The notes beneath the pieces are model-generated. The model searched no databases. It saw only the letters and a program-made list of their open reading frames with translations, and was not told the DNA's origin. Positions 11,309 through 23,900 of a stretch of 64,000 bases of DNA are shown one piece after another. This DNA is from Paraphysoderma sedebokerense (Eukaryota; Blastocladiomycota; Physodermatomycetes; Physodermatales; Physodermataceae), in NCBI GenBank assembly GCA_025602915.1, contig JAHLJZ010000007.1, positions 310,001 through 374,000 of the forward strand, given 5' to 3'. The translations under genes and the position numbers were made by a program. Position 1 is the stretch's first letter; the number at the start of each line of letters is the position of its first letter.

Positions 11309-12487
11309 CAGATCGAATGATTATTATTCTTATATAGCGATACACTCTAACAAGATGGAGTGAAGTAGGACGAATATAGAAATTGATACAGAACCAGACT
11401 TGTCTCTCCCTCCCTCGATTCTATGTACAATATGGTTCAGACTCGCAAGAATGGCATCTAAATTTGAGGCACAAAAATTCGGAGAAGTGAAAACAGGTTA
11501 AAGCTTGTGAGTTGTTACTCAGATACTCTTGATCTTGACGGTCAAATCTCGGATTTACATGCTCATCCTGGATTCCTGAGTCAGTGAAATGTGAATTGCG
11601 AAGTGTGAATAGTAATTTGTCACAGATTGTCACTGAAATCTGAATACGGAAATGCACCATTCACAGCATTAGCAAAATTCACCGCTTTACTATTGTCTCC
11701 CGTTTTGAAAGCTCGTCTTGCTGAACCGATGCTTGCGGATTAAGAATTTGGAGAATTCAGTTATTCTATCTCTACATAATACATAGTACATACTAAAAGA
11801 CTTGATTCAAAGGTGTTCAACCGTCCATTAAAATACCATGTGAACAGTAGTGCTTTCTTTCTTTACTTCCAAGAGTCTGTCCGTTGAGTGGTTCCTCTAA
11901 TAATTACACCTTTGTACAACCATCGCTGCGTCTTCGCCTTGCACAAACCGAAATGGATTCCAGCAGTTTACTCAATATTAGTAGTTACGACGCTTTGACA
12001 TTCATCTTAATTGGAAGGCATTGTGTGACAAGTCCGTTTACCGAAGCGGTGCCTCAAAAGCACTGACGGTGAAACGCTGGTCAATGTTCTGCTCGGCGAC
12101 AATTATACAAAATCATACAATAGGTGGTCAACTAACTGGTCAACTCTGGGAGTCTGGCGCGCCTGAACAGGCCAGTAACAGGCCTGAACACTTGCCGGCA
12201 CAGTTCTGCAGTACAGTGGTGGAGCCATCTCTTCATGCTGTCACTAGTGTCGTTACGTTTAAAAGCCGAGATTTGAACGTTGGAGGCGAGCAGTATCCCA
12301 GAACTATCCCGAGTTCAAAAATCACCGCAGCAGCACCAGCACAGCTTAAAAATTGTTGTATATTTCTACACAAGTTCACTAGCTCTCATTGCTAGCCTTC
12401 TATTTCGTATTCCTGATAGCGTTGTTGTCGTTGATCCACTACCGGCCCGCATTTCATAAACACAATTAATACTACCAATTAAGAATT
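11309..12487. other. Intergenic region ADE1 to GPCR gene
   Basis: 1,179 nt between two plus-strand genes, holding the ADE1 3' end and the receptor promoter. A 124-codon frame at 12021-12395 has no recognisable features. Nothing else seen. Confidence 0.4.
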
Positions 12488-15400
12488 ATGCGGCTATTCA
12501 AGAGTAACCCGTCATCTGCTGCGATACTTTTACTGTATATATATACATGGTTCCTGGTTATTGAGGCACAAGTCGACATTAATATCGGAGTTATTATGAG
12601 GCGCTCTGCTCGTACGTATTGTACATCTAATAATACTAGTATTTCCTTCACCGCTCTTAGGAACAACAATAGAACACACAGATTCATAGCTGACATGAAT
12701 TTTCATTCCCATTAGCTGAAAGTGTCCCAAAAATGCTTGATTTGACTGTAGAAGAAATTAACAACAGTTCCATTATTCCAAATACAACAGTCAAACTGTT
12801 CTGGAAGAATTCTACAAGCAGACCCGCCGCGGTTTCCTTTGCTCTTGATCTGGCTTTGAACAATTCCGTTTTTGGAATTATTGGTACGTAGCTTACTGTA
12901 CATCTTCTGGCTTTTCTTTCAACTTTGCATTTTCAAATATATTGACAGACGAGTGAATATGCTCCATCAATGATTTCCTTCTGCGACTTATTGAATAGGC
13001 GAAGGACTCAGTACCAGAACGATTCCGATGTCGTTGGCAATGTCCTATTTTAGGGTATTCACATGTTCCGGAGCAGCAACTACACCGGAACTCTCAATAA
13101 AATCAGAACATCCCTATTTTTTCCGTACCATGTAAGTCAACCAAATTTTACGAATTCATGAATTTTGCATTAATCTCGATTGTGCCTCTGCGTAGTGCAA
13201 GCGATGTTTTACAAGCTCGTGTTATGGGAAAATTCATAAAAGTAAGGATGACGTTACTTTTTCATGACCTTTTTAATACGTCTCATCCAGAAGCACTGAC
13301 TTGGCGCGACTTACCATGTTGGTAGCACATGAATTGGACTCGGGTCGCGTTGATTTCTCAGTATGCGTAACTCGTTGCCCCTATTATACGAAGAATTTCT
13401 ACTTATCATCCTTCATTTGATTTGACTAAAAGAAACGACGAATACGGAATTAATCTCTCCAAAGAATTTGTCGGCTTCGCAAATTCTAACAACATTTCTA
13501 TTTTAACAACACAACAATCTACGTTCCCGGAACCTCCCACAAACGCAACTATCGCTGACGTGATTCAACATGTCAAAAGTAGCGGTGCTAGAATCATTGT
13601 AGTATTCACAAGTAGGGCGAATTATGAACCAATCTTCAAGGCCGCAAGGTAAAGCATTTGGCTATATAATCTGTTGTTCAAGGAAGACGTCTGAACGTTA
13701 GGTTTCCTTCGGTGTTAAACAGACAGCAAGACTTGGTTGGTACTGATTACGTATGGTAAGTTCTTCATCAGATGCATCATTCAATTTAAATCTCATTGAA
13801 CTGACGGTATATACACCATGTATTTCCTTTCTTTACCAGGCTTGGGTAAGCTTTCATTTGTTTGTGACCGTAGAAGCCTACTTTGCTAAACTTATGTTGA
13901 CGCTATACTCTCAAAGAACCGAAGGAATGGGTAAGTCTGGGTTCATTGTTGCTGATTATTCAAATGGCTCAAAGTTCCATTTTTTTGCAGTGTTTCCGCT
14001 ACGAGAATTTGCCAACAAGACTACCGTACAAGAAAGAACAATGGCGAATGGTGCCTTTTCTATCTACCCACTTGAAGATGGGAAGACCTCCATCTATAAT
14101 CAAACAAAAAATCTGTGAGTGTCACGTATCTCATTAATTATAGAAAATGCCAAATACTTATTTTTTCGTTTTGAAAAAGTTATCGCAACCGATTTGGTTT
14201 CGATCCGTATCCGTTGAACTATTTTTGGCGAGATTGTTTAATGTCCATGATTTACGGTATCAAGAATCTTATAGATTCTGGCAATTATACCTTAGCGCAG
14301 GTATTGAATCGCACGACTTCAGATGTGGATACCACAAAGTTTGTCAAGAATCTGTCTTTTGAGGGAGTCTCTGGGCCAGTCTATTTCGATAAAAATGGTG
14401 ATCGCCCGGCTCGCTATGTGGTTTACAATTATTATAATGGTACCGTAGTTGAATCTAGAATGTACGATAGTGTCCAAGATCGCTTTGAAGTATTGATGGG
14501 TACGTTTATTTTGCCAACCACTCCATGAATTCAGACGGGATTAACTGAAATACTCAAATGGGTGGTAGAACCAATGTTTTATGACGGAACATCAGCTATC
14601 CCAGTGGATGCACCACCGATGATAGAACAATTCGTATCACCATCGGATGGTGGCGTCCTAGCTATTTTGATTCTACATAGTTGCATGATTTTTGTTGTAA
14701 TTGCGTCTATTGGTTTCCTTACATTTCACCGATCCCACGAAGCTGTGAAGTCCATGTCGATTATCTTCTTATGGCTCATTGCCTTTGGATTAGTGCTAGT
14801 ATTTGTTTCGGTGTTTGCATTCTTGAGTACTCCAACTCCCACATCCTGTTTACTTCAGGATTGGCTATCGGTAAGCGAATGATTCTAAAGTCTTGCTGTG
14901 GTGAATTAAGTTAATAACATCAATGTAGTGGTTGGGATACGTTCTTGTCATCTCAAATGTTTCTGTTAAAGTTTATCGAATTTTCAGGTGTGTTGCGATC
15001 AACTTGGATTTTCGTGTATAAGCGCGATATCAGTTGAATACTAACTTTACATGACACTTCACGATTCCTGGGACAACAGGATCTTCGGTTAGTGCTTGCC
15101 CTAATTTATGTCTTAACTTGCCCTGTACTAATCATCTGTACTGCCTGTCTGTAGATAATTCTGCCGGGAACATATTGCATCTTCCAGATATGGCGCTGAT
15201 ATCAGCCAGTTCTGGGATAACCTTGATCGACATAATCATTCTGGCAGTTTATTCTGTTGTTAGTCCACCTATACCTGATGTAACTGAAAATTTTTCAACC
15301 GGTATTCGACATACAATTTGTAAATCTAATAGCGGAAACACGGGCAACATAGTGCTGATCGTTTATAATCTGTAAGTCTATTCTGTATTATTTCCACTTC

Positions 15401-16267
15401 TCAACCAACGATACTCACCATGGCCAAATTGAAAACGTCTACCCCAACAGCTTCCTCTTAATGATTGTCCTCTACTTGGCATTCGCCACTCGCAATGTTG
15501 TGAGCAAATTTCGCGAGTCCCGCTATATTGGTTACGCTGCACAAACAACATTCATGTCTGGAGTCATTTGCTTGCCAGTTACTGAATACATGTCAGCCAA
15601 TGTTGTCGGCACATTTTATGTTCGCTCAACTTTAACATTTTTCGCTGCGACAGTCACGTACGGATGTCTTCTTGGTAGATTAGTTTTCAATGTCATTAGA
15701 GGAAACTCCACAGTCGTAGACGGGAAACATAGTTTACAAAGTTTCTCGACTGGTGGAACAGGCGGGAAAACTGCGAAGTCTTCCGTGTCAAGCAGCAATG
15801 CCGAAGTAAGTGATGATACGCTGTAGTTTTTAAAAGAAGAAATCAACCCAAAGATTATGAGACTGTATGTCTCATTCTATCCTTTACTCTAGGTCAAAAT
15901 TATACGAATTCCAGTTAAAAGAACGAACAAATTTCTCTCTCAGTGGAGAAATCACGACATCGCTTTTTATCCGAATATAAACTCATTCGGCATGCGAGAT
16001 GCGCGATCCGGAAATTCATCGGTATGTTCTGTTAATTTGTATATGAAATTTAATCAAGCTTAACTGTACGAACTTACTCAAATCTCTGCATTCGCGATTT
16101 AGCCGTTTTTAATGTATGATATCAAAACATTGGAAGTCGCGGTGTCAAAAGGAACGAATGTGCTTGAATTGTATACTGATAACGATGACTATCTTCTACA
16201 ATTCGAAACTCCAGAGGCATTTAGTACTTGGATTAAGTATTTACAAGTCCAGATGGGGGATGTTTAG
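12488..16267 (+). CDS. Class C (GABA-B-like) GPCR with C-terminal PH-like module
   Basis: Plasma-membrane receptor with signal peptide (residues ~1-28), a periplasmic-binding-protein-type ligand domain (start VDINIGVIMR; YFRVFTCSGAATTPELS; HMNWTRVALIS; RIIVVFTSRANY; GFDPYPLNYFWRD), seven membrane helices from ~residue 480 and a cytosolic tail. Helix motifs resemble GABA-B receptors: GITLIDIIILAVYSVVSPP (helix 4) and FRESRYIGYAAQT (helices 5-6). Exons read: 12488-12611, 12716-12883, 12999-13131, 13196-13241, 13326-13360, 13433-13648, 13702-13755, 13840-13845, 13917-13930, 13991-14114, 14180-14489, 14535-14870, 14929-14987, 15080-15087, 15188-15371, 15451-15805, 15893-16021, 16103-16267; 821 residues, all in phase. 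The last two exons add ~95 residues ending in YLLQFETPEAFSTWIKYLQ, typical of the last strands and C-terminal helix of a PH domain. The junctions around 14988-15187 are the least certain part. Confidence 0.88.
13840..13845 (+). other. 6-nt microexon of the class C GPCR gene
   Basis: GCTTGG flanked by CAG and GTAAGC. The preceding exon ends in phase 2 (TG) and the next in-phase exon starts with AACC; joining them directly gives a stop (TGA), while including the six bases gives Y-V-W-L-G-T-E-G-M, a sensible continuation of the ligand-binding domain. Confidence 0.65.
13917..13930 (+). other. 14-nt microexon of the class C GPCR gene
   Basis: AACCGAAGGAATGG, between an AAAG acceptor and a GTAAGT donor. 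It carries phase 2 to phase 1 and links the 6-nt exon to the exon beginning V-F-P-L-R-E-F. Confidence 0.65.
15080..15087 (+). other. Probable 8-nt microexon of the class C GPCR gene
   Basis: GATCTTCG between CAACAG and GTTAGT. Joined to the exon ending at 14987 and the exon starting at 15188 it gives V-Y-R-I-F-R-I-F-D-M-A-L-I-S, placing helix 4 directly after the short second intracellular loop as in class C receptors. A longer reading to 15146 is also open in frame but would insert an extra hydrophobic segment. Confidence 0.45.
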
Positions 16268-16968
16268 GCGTTACATTTTTGTACATAGTATTAAATATAG
16301 ACATAAATGGTATACATAGAGACTATACGACTGAAAATTTTCTTTTGATTTGATCCCTCGGGAATACATCGCTAGTAATAAATATTGGGAGAACCGCTCA
16401 CCATTTCCATATAACCTATGATAAGGAAGTAGCAGGTTGACCAAGATGAAATCAGCCGCTGATTCCGGAAATAAGTTCTTTTACTGGCAGAATTAGGATG
16501 AATCTGTCCTGGCAAGAAGAAAATGAATTACGACAAGTGCAAGTTATATCACATATAGTGTCTTTTACATTCAATCGTCGGTGTAAAAAATATCGTAAAG
16601 ACGTTTTGAATGTAAGAGAACGGACGAAATGCACTGAGCGTCCGACTGCTGATCCGCATATTATCGCCCAGGCAAGAACGCACTCCTTCCCTCGCTCAAA
16701 CTCATCTACTATCTCATTTATTCTCCCGCAACACTCTCACTACCATAATCAGCATCCTCATTTTCAGTTGGGATGTATTAGGCATTTTGTTGTGGTAAGA
16801 AATCGATCTTTGAGCTCAGAGATTTATCCAGAGTCTTATCTGCGAACGCACCCATCCCTCAACTCCTCTCATCGATCCCTTTTCGCTTTTATCGAAGCGC
16901 CTCTACTAATCTTTATCATCTATCAAGACTTTCTTATCTTCTCCTAATACCTATAATAGCATGAAATA
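16268..16968. other. Intergenic region GPCR to disordered-protein gene
   Basis: 701 nt between two plus-strand genes. A 149-codon open frame (16498-16947) runs up to 21 nt before the next start; its His/Ser/Arg-rich translation has no recognisable feature and probably belongs to promoter and 5' leader sequence. Confidence 0.4.
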
Positions 16969-19758
16969 ATGGGACAAGTGCAGGGAAAGGAGCACTCTTC
17001 TTTCCAACCGAGCTCTAGCTCGTCCTCGTCGATTCCCGCATCGAATAAAGTTTCAAATGTACCGTTGAGCCCCTCCATGAACAATAACATACAGTCTGAA
17101 ACGCAAATCTGCAAAACATCGTCTATTAAACGGAAAGACAGTGCAAAAGACATCAAGATCGGTGACTCGCTCGAGACTTCATTACAACCCTCACTATTGC
17201 AACCCAAAACATCTTTGAACAGTGTTCACCAACCTGCTACTAGTTCACAAGAATCTGTCAATCACAACAAAGTAGCTGGATGCTGCATTAATGAGCAAAC
17301 GAACGTCTCGAATGCACGACCTCCTGTGAATTCAAAGAGCAAACCTCAATATGTATGTTATGCGATTTTGAAAATTCGAAGTTGCATGGACATTCTTGCA
17401 TTCATACTGACGCAAAATTTTGATTTTTAATTTATATTGACATTTTGTTAAATATTTGCATAGGAAAAATCATCGGGAACGACACCGCCATCGAAGCTAC
17501 CACCTCGCTCTGTTAATCAAAAGCACATTCAAAATACCGTCGCCATTGGACTGCCTACCCTTCCCTCGACAAACGAGTCAAAATTTCAAGTGGAAATCCC
17601 CAATAACTATTCAAAAATTGCTGCCTCTAGCGAACCAGGGTCAGCATTTATTTTCAATTCTCAAAATGCAAAGCCGATATTCATAACACCGAGAAGCCGA
17701 TCCCGAATGTTAGCTCTACCCAGTACTAAAGTTGCTTCCGCAAATGATGCGTCAAGTAAAATGTCGATTCAGTCTTCACCTCCACCCCCGAAAACTCCTC
17801 CCAAGTCGACGACTTCAGATTCAAAGACTTCTAATTTTCCTGTTTCCTCTCGTTGCAACCCCCCAACATCACCTCAACCACCTATTCCATTTGTTCCCCT
17901 GCCCAATCAGCCTTTACTTGACGCAAGTCCTCAAAGCACCGAAGAGCTAAAGGGAACCCATGAATCTAGAACACCTCCGCCAAAATCATCTGCTCTGTTT
18001 TCGCCAATTAGTCCAGACGCAATAGCAAAGATCGCGAAGCTTGATAAAATTCCGCGATATGACTCAATGCCGGTCGACCTAAGAGCGGAAATGAAAATCT
18101 TGAATGCGAGAACCGATCCAAAATTTTTGCGGGCAGCATTCCTCGGTAATGACGCCAAAGACGACGGTTCAGTGGCTGATAAAAATGCTGCAGCAAAACA
18201 TTTTGCTGCTACGGAGACGGAGACGCAAAATCAGGCTAAATCTTACATTTCGAAGAGAATATCGGCTGCCTTAAGATTTAAAAGCCCTACAAAAAAAACT
18301 GAAGAAGTGAAAGTAAATGAAGGTCGAGATCAGACTAGAAATGAACAGTCAGCTGGAGCTACAGAGGCCGTGGGCGGAGTTTCCAATAGGAACTGCAATG
18401 GAGTTGAGCTTTCTTCAGCTACACATTCGAACGATTCATTTTACTATCAAAGACCACCTCTTCCACAACGTTGTGGTAGGCTCTCGGCAGTTGGTGTCTA
18501 TTTTAGACGCAATCAACAGCGGTCTCCGTCCTGCAATACCAAACCGGATTTGGCTTCTCAAGCCTCCGCTTCTTCGTTTTCAAACAACCAAATTAATAAA
18601 TACCCATCTGGAAGTAAAACAACCGACGGTAAAGAGGGTTCCTTAATCGCTTCTTTGGATCGCAATCTTATTGATAAGATAGTTGATCCGGAGCCAACTA
18701 CTATTCCACATCAATCCAATATACCGAATGATGTGCTTCCGAAGGACTCTTCCCACTCCCCATCGTCTCCGAAGAATAGTGAGCAGGGGAATCAACTACA
18801 AAGCTTTCAACCAACCGAGCAAAGACCAGCAGTGGTTCGTCAACAGCAGCAGCCCAACCAAGTCAGATTTGTAAATGGTTCTCATCCACCTGAGACACAG
18901 CAAAGGCTAATCGAAACCACACGGCCTGCTCAATCGAGGCGAGTTCGGACCGGACAGGTCGAAGTTCGAAGGCCAGCAAAATCGTCTTTCACGCAACGAT
19001 ACAGGCGTTACCTCCAGGCTTCTGAAGATATATATATTTGTATGTTGTGTGAGTATGAAATGATATATGGGCCTATTCGTAAACGCGTGGCGTTCTCCAA
19101 ACGGGGTGGTGAAGGCGGCTTACCCATGGGTGTTAAAAGAGTCACTGATGCAAATGGGAAGCCAAGCAAGCGAAGAAAAAGACGACAACAGGATGACAAT
19201 GGTGTCATCCGGAAAGAGGAGGTAATAGACCAAAAAGATGAAGCTTCGAAAGGTAGAGAAAGAGAAGAAGAGACGCCAAGAGAAGATCTACATCCGCCTT
19301 CGACCAAAACCAACGCCAAGAAGAAGAAGAAAAAAAAGAAAGGGAAAACCCAGAAGACAGATAATTTTCCAACCGCTGGTCAATCTGGAGTGGGAAATCA
19401 TTTACCTCCTGTTAAAGACGAAACACATCAGGGAGTTTCCAAGGAGCAATCCGATAGATCTTGCGTTCAACCAGAATCATCGATCAATATGCCAAAGTCA
19501 CCTAAAAAGATTCCACCAAAAAGCTCGACAACTGGTCAAGCTTCTACGGTCATTGCAGCACATCAGCTTGCTTCCACCGCATCATCTGCCGCCCTTCATT
19601 CCACAAGGGTAAAGAGAAAGGAACCACCAGTATCCGGATTCGTAGTCATGACCGTTCCCGGCGATAAAAAGGATTTGAAGTATGAATATGACGTCAACTT
19701 GAATGGAATTGAGAAAGTTTGGCCGATCATTAAAAAGAATGAGAAGGAGAAGAAATGA
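16969..19758 (+). CDS. Disordered, possibly N-myristoylated protein with Cys pair and poly-Lys tract
   Basis: Not recognised. Two exons, 16969-17352 and 17464-19758, give 892 residues. The N terminus MGQVQGKEHSS fits the N-myristoylation pattern (Gly2, small residue at position 6), so membrane anchoring is possible. Most of the chain is Ser/Pro/Asn/Gln-rich and disordered, with many proline-rich stretches (PPPPKTPP near 190). One compact segment stands out near residues 610-645: SSFTQRYRRYLQ followed by YICMLCEYEMIYGPIRKR, a C-x2-C pair in an aromatic context. It is followed by basic runs (SKRRKRRQQ), a lysine tract (about ten in a row, 19318-19345) and a C-terminal segment rich in Lys and Glu with VSGFVVMTVPGDKKD. 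The combination of acyl anchor and basic region is typical of membrane-tethered signalling proteins, but that is inference. Confidence 0.78.
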
Positions 19759-20995
19759 CTATTGGGGCCAAGCTATGGCGAAATTAAAAAACTGATTTGG
19801 CAAAACTTTGACTGGGCGATATATGATGCCAGACTGTTGCTTACGAAGCGATTTCTTTCAGCTCTATTCTATCTTCTCGCTCATTTAGAATTCTTTTATT
19901 TAAATTACATACTCTTTCGTGTAACTGAATAGCATTTGTGCTTTTTCTTTATCTCCAATTTTGGGTCGGAAGAAGAGTGGTTCCGACGCATCCTGTGAGG
20001 GGTGTACAGCTTTTTTTTATTGTGACATACTTTACTTTCCCTTTCAACTATTTAAAACAGCTACCAATTGCGACATCCTTCAACTTTCTTTTTCTTTTCT
20101 TGAATTGCGATGATAAGAAACAGTTTCAGATTGCTCAACTCTTTTATAGCATAAGGGAGCTTGTTGGATCCCGAACCCAAATTAAAATGTCACATTGTAC
20201 ATATATATGAGTTGGACTGTCGCTTCGATTATATTTCAGATTTCCCACTTTTCCGCTAGATTTTTTTTTTGGTGACGGTAGAAATGAATGCGAATATATT
20301 ACTTTTGCAATGTCCTCGGTGTGTAAAAATAAGCCTAAAAGTTTTGTACAAGAACCTGCGGCTTTTACTCATGAGAATTCGCGATTATCCAAAAGAATTA
20401 TTCACGCTCAAAAATGTTTATTTCACTGCATTAATCACCAGGGAATCTTTCATCTGCCTTGCAGATTCTACTGCCAGTTACTGACTGCTCTATCAGGCGA
20501 TGTTCGGTATGTCCCTTGTCCGAACTCTCAGATGCATTGAAAACATACTACGGCATTCGCCAACATGCACACTTCAACGTAAAATTCTTATGATTTCGAA
20601 TACTTTAATTATTTTGCAAATGTACATAGTAAATAATGGTAGATTGATAATAAAAATATCTTGAATATATATTCTAACATCTTAAATACAACACACCGGA
20701 AGGCCGCAGGAATAGCTAAAATAAAAACTGAAATACCTGATTAATTGTTTTACATAAAAACTTTAACTATGTTATGCGCCAAAACGAATTTGATGTGTTT
20801 TGTAGAACGAGGTAACTTAAGATAAGAATTCTACAACTGACGATAGATTATTTAAATACCTCCTGAATTTACTCGGGGCTGTATTTTTTTTGAGATTATT
20901 TCTACAAATAGAAAATGAAAAAATATTTTCGGGTTAAATTGATGCAAAGGGTTACTGTGAAGAGAGGAACTCTCACCATAAGAGGTAATGTACTC
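19759..20995. other. Convergent intergenic region, AT-rich
   Basis: 1,237 nt between two convergent genes; should hold both 3' UTRs. AT-rich, especially 20580-20900. Frames at 19938-20210 and 20269-20540 overlap each other and show no pattern of a conserved protein. No RNA gene or repeat recognised. Confidence 0.4.
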
Positions 20996-23900
20996 TTAAG
21001 ACTGATCCGCGCATCCAGGGTGAAAGAACTTCCCATTGCTACTGACTGTGTTGGACGACCTAATACTTTTTTGGCACTTGGCGCAAACATACTCCCGTAG
21101 TTTTTCTTTTTCACTTTCTTTGCTGCCTGCGTTGCCAGAGTGCTTCAAATTGCTTAAACTGCCTCCTGCTTTATCAGACAAAGACGAAAGTGATTTCTCT
21201 TTGAAAAACTGAATTTTGCTCTTAATACTACGGCTAGCTGCTTCGTCGATTAAGGCTTGCTGCTCTTCCTTGCTTTCTGTTTCTTTTTTAACGCGGTCTG
21301 CTTCATTGATGAATATCATGGACTGTCGGGGAGTGCCACTAAGTCCATTAACTGACGGTTGTTTTGACATAGGTCTTATTTGTGTGCTGTTCTGTTGAAC
21401 TGTCTGACTCCTTTGTGGGATTGATTTTGGAGTTGGTTTTGGGCTAGACATTGGAGAGGTAGTAGCTGAAGATAGGACTGTTGACAATCGTTTTTCATGT
21501 TCTACTATAAATAACGGGTCGGACTGCCAGCGGGAGAAAACTGGTTTGCTTTTGTGTCTCGCTGTTTGCATGGTCGTGTTTAAATCTTCATGGGATGCAG
21601 TTGTTGAAGATGCATCCGCCAGCTTTGACTTGAGATCCATCGGGTCATGCGTTTGTTCTGTTGAGGCTTCCCTTGATAGCTTCTTTGGATCTTCCGGTTG
21701 TTTAGTCTCGGTAGTGGATGATGGAGTTGGTGACGGAGTCGGCTGCTGTACTTGTTTGAGATTGGTACTTTGACTGAGATTCAAGTCTGCTGAAATGGCA
21801 TTTAATCGCTTGAACTCGTTTACGGAAAGACTGGCATTTGAAGTCGACACATTATCGTTTGATGTAGAAGTGCCCTGTATCGATGATTTCAATTTTTGAA
21901 CGGATGAATTGGAATTTAGATTTCCATTGGAAACTGATTTTGATTTTTGTGACAAATTGGCACTGGCACTTTGACTTAAACTCTGACTCGCAACTCCGTC
22001 GCTTAGCCCCATAAAATCTTCGTCCGAGAAATGTGACCTTGACAAAGCCATATCATCAACAGATAAAAAGGTTCGACCGCTATCAATTGTGTTATTGGTA
22101 ATTAATGGGTTTAGCGTAATTTTTGTTGTCGATATAGAATCAAATTTCATCATCAATGCCTCCAGTGATCCTATATTATCAGGAGTGTGATCAGCTTTTT
22201 TGGAATCATTCTCGGGTTCAGTATTCTCCTTAGCTTCAGTCGTAGATTGTCCCTTATTACCGGAATCGGAAATGACTGGTAGCGCAAACAATATAGGGTC
22301 TGATGAATCTAACTCTTCCATGAAATTGTGTTCGTCGTCGTCGGATCCGCCGACGTATTTAGTGTCTCTCGGCGAACCCATTCCTCCCATGTCCTTCAAG
22401 TCTGAATTAACCGTGCTTGAACGGGTAATGTAATCGCTAATAATCGAGGATGCGTCGTCCCTTGTCATATGATCATTTGGAGCAAGGGAATTCTGCACTG
22501 ATCCCCTACGCCCTATAGGACTTGGCTGTTTTTCTTCGTCCGGACGGCGTGCATTCTCAGTTTTCCCATTCGCTGACTGGGCTGATGGAACAAGAATTTT
22601 CGTCAGAGGAGAAACCGGTGTTATAGGTGATAATTTCAACCCCTCGGTCGCCGGGGACTGTACTTCATTCGGGCTACCTGCGGCGAGTGAGTCGGTTGAC
22701 TCGGATTTTAATTTCGAGCCTTCGTTGACTTTGGCAAGTGACTCTTTCGACTTTCGCAGAGAGCTGTACTTATCGTATGCCATCGACTTAGCGGCTTTAC
22801 GCATTTCGGAAGAGGGTCCAAATGCAAAGGACATGCGCATGGTCTGCCTTCGCTTCGTCGCTGATTGAAAAGCAAGTTAAGTAGGTTATATTGATTACCA
22901 GAATGATGACAGCATACTCACTTTCTATCATATAGTCCTCTGATTTCAGAGGGTTTTCGACTCCTACAAAGATACGCAAAGTCAGTTCATCCTTCTCCCC
23001 AATGCAAGCAGAGTGCAATCAGAAATTCGAATTAACATACTGGTTACAAGCACAAAATATCGCAGCCGATTCTGTTCTCTCGTCTCATCCTTGAATGGAT
23101 TATCCGAAATGGTAACTCCTGTGATAGATGTCACTTACAATGCAATTGAACTCTATACTTAATAATTAACTCGAGGTAGTACCTTTAAGCTTTTTCAGCT
23201 GATAAATTGGCTCTATATCATCCAACTTGTTGCCGCTCAAACCAAGCCATTCAAGTCCTTTCAATTTACCAATGTCGGGAGCAATTTCAGTTATTTTGTT
23301 GTCGGATAGTGAAAGCTTTGTAAGCCTAATATTTTAATTAACACAGGCAGTAAGTAAATGTTAGTCAACATTCGTCAAAAACAGTTTTTCAACGTACTTC
23401 TCCAATTTGTAAATAGCAGTCGGAATCTTATCTAACTGATTTTTGGAGAGATGGAGGTCCATTAAACTTGTCACCCTATCTAATCCAGAATCTTCGATGG
23501 CTTTTGTGGTTAACTGGTTACATGAGAGGTTCAGCGTTTCTAGAAAAACTAGCTTTGATATTTCGCGAGGGAGAGTTGAAATTTTGTTGTGACTAATATA
23601 AAAGTTATAAATGTCAGACATATGGCAACCCCAATGAATGTAATTTTGTAGAGAGAACGTCTCAAAAGTATGTTTACCTCAGGATTAATGTCCTCAGAAG
23701 CCGCAGCGAAAACAATTCTGGGTTTATGTGTGTCAATTGGTTGTAGCTACAAGAAGGAAGTGGCGGAAAGTATAAGTTGACAGCACCCTGTGAATAAAGT
23801 AGCAACGGATACTATACCTCAAATTTAGGCTCACTAATGTATGCAGCGATAATGTACTCTGAGGTATGTCTGTTAATTTTGAATATCGCAACGAAATGGT

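Noticed and set aside
12021-12395. 124-codon frame upstream of the GPCR
   Set aside because: No recognisable motif, no splice partners, starts inside another random frame; treated as intergenic.
15023-15146. Alternative GPCR path: a 10-nt exon (15023-15032) plus a longer exon (15080-15146)
   Set aside because: In phase, but inserts ~25 extra hydrophobic residues between helices 3 and 4 and needs a 35-nt intron; the 8-nt exon path fits class C receptors better.
16498-16947. 149-codon frame just before the disordered-protein gene
   Set aside because: Composition is biased (His, Ser, Arg) and shows no domain; ends 21 nt before the next ATG, fitting leader sequence.
19938-20540. Several 70-90-codon frames in the convergent region
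   Set aside because: Overlap each other in different frames and lie in AT-rich 3' UTR sequence.
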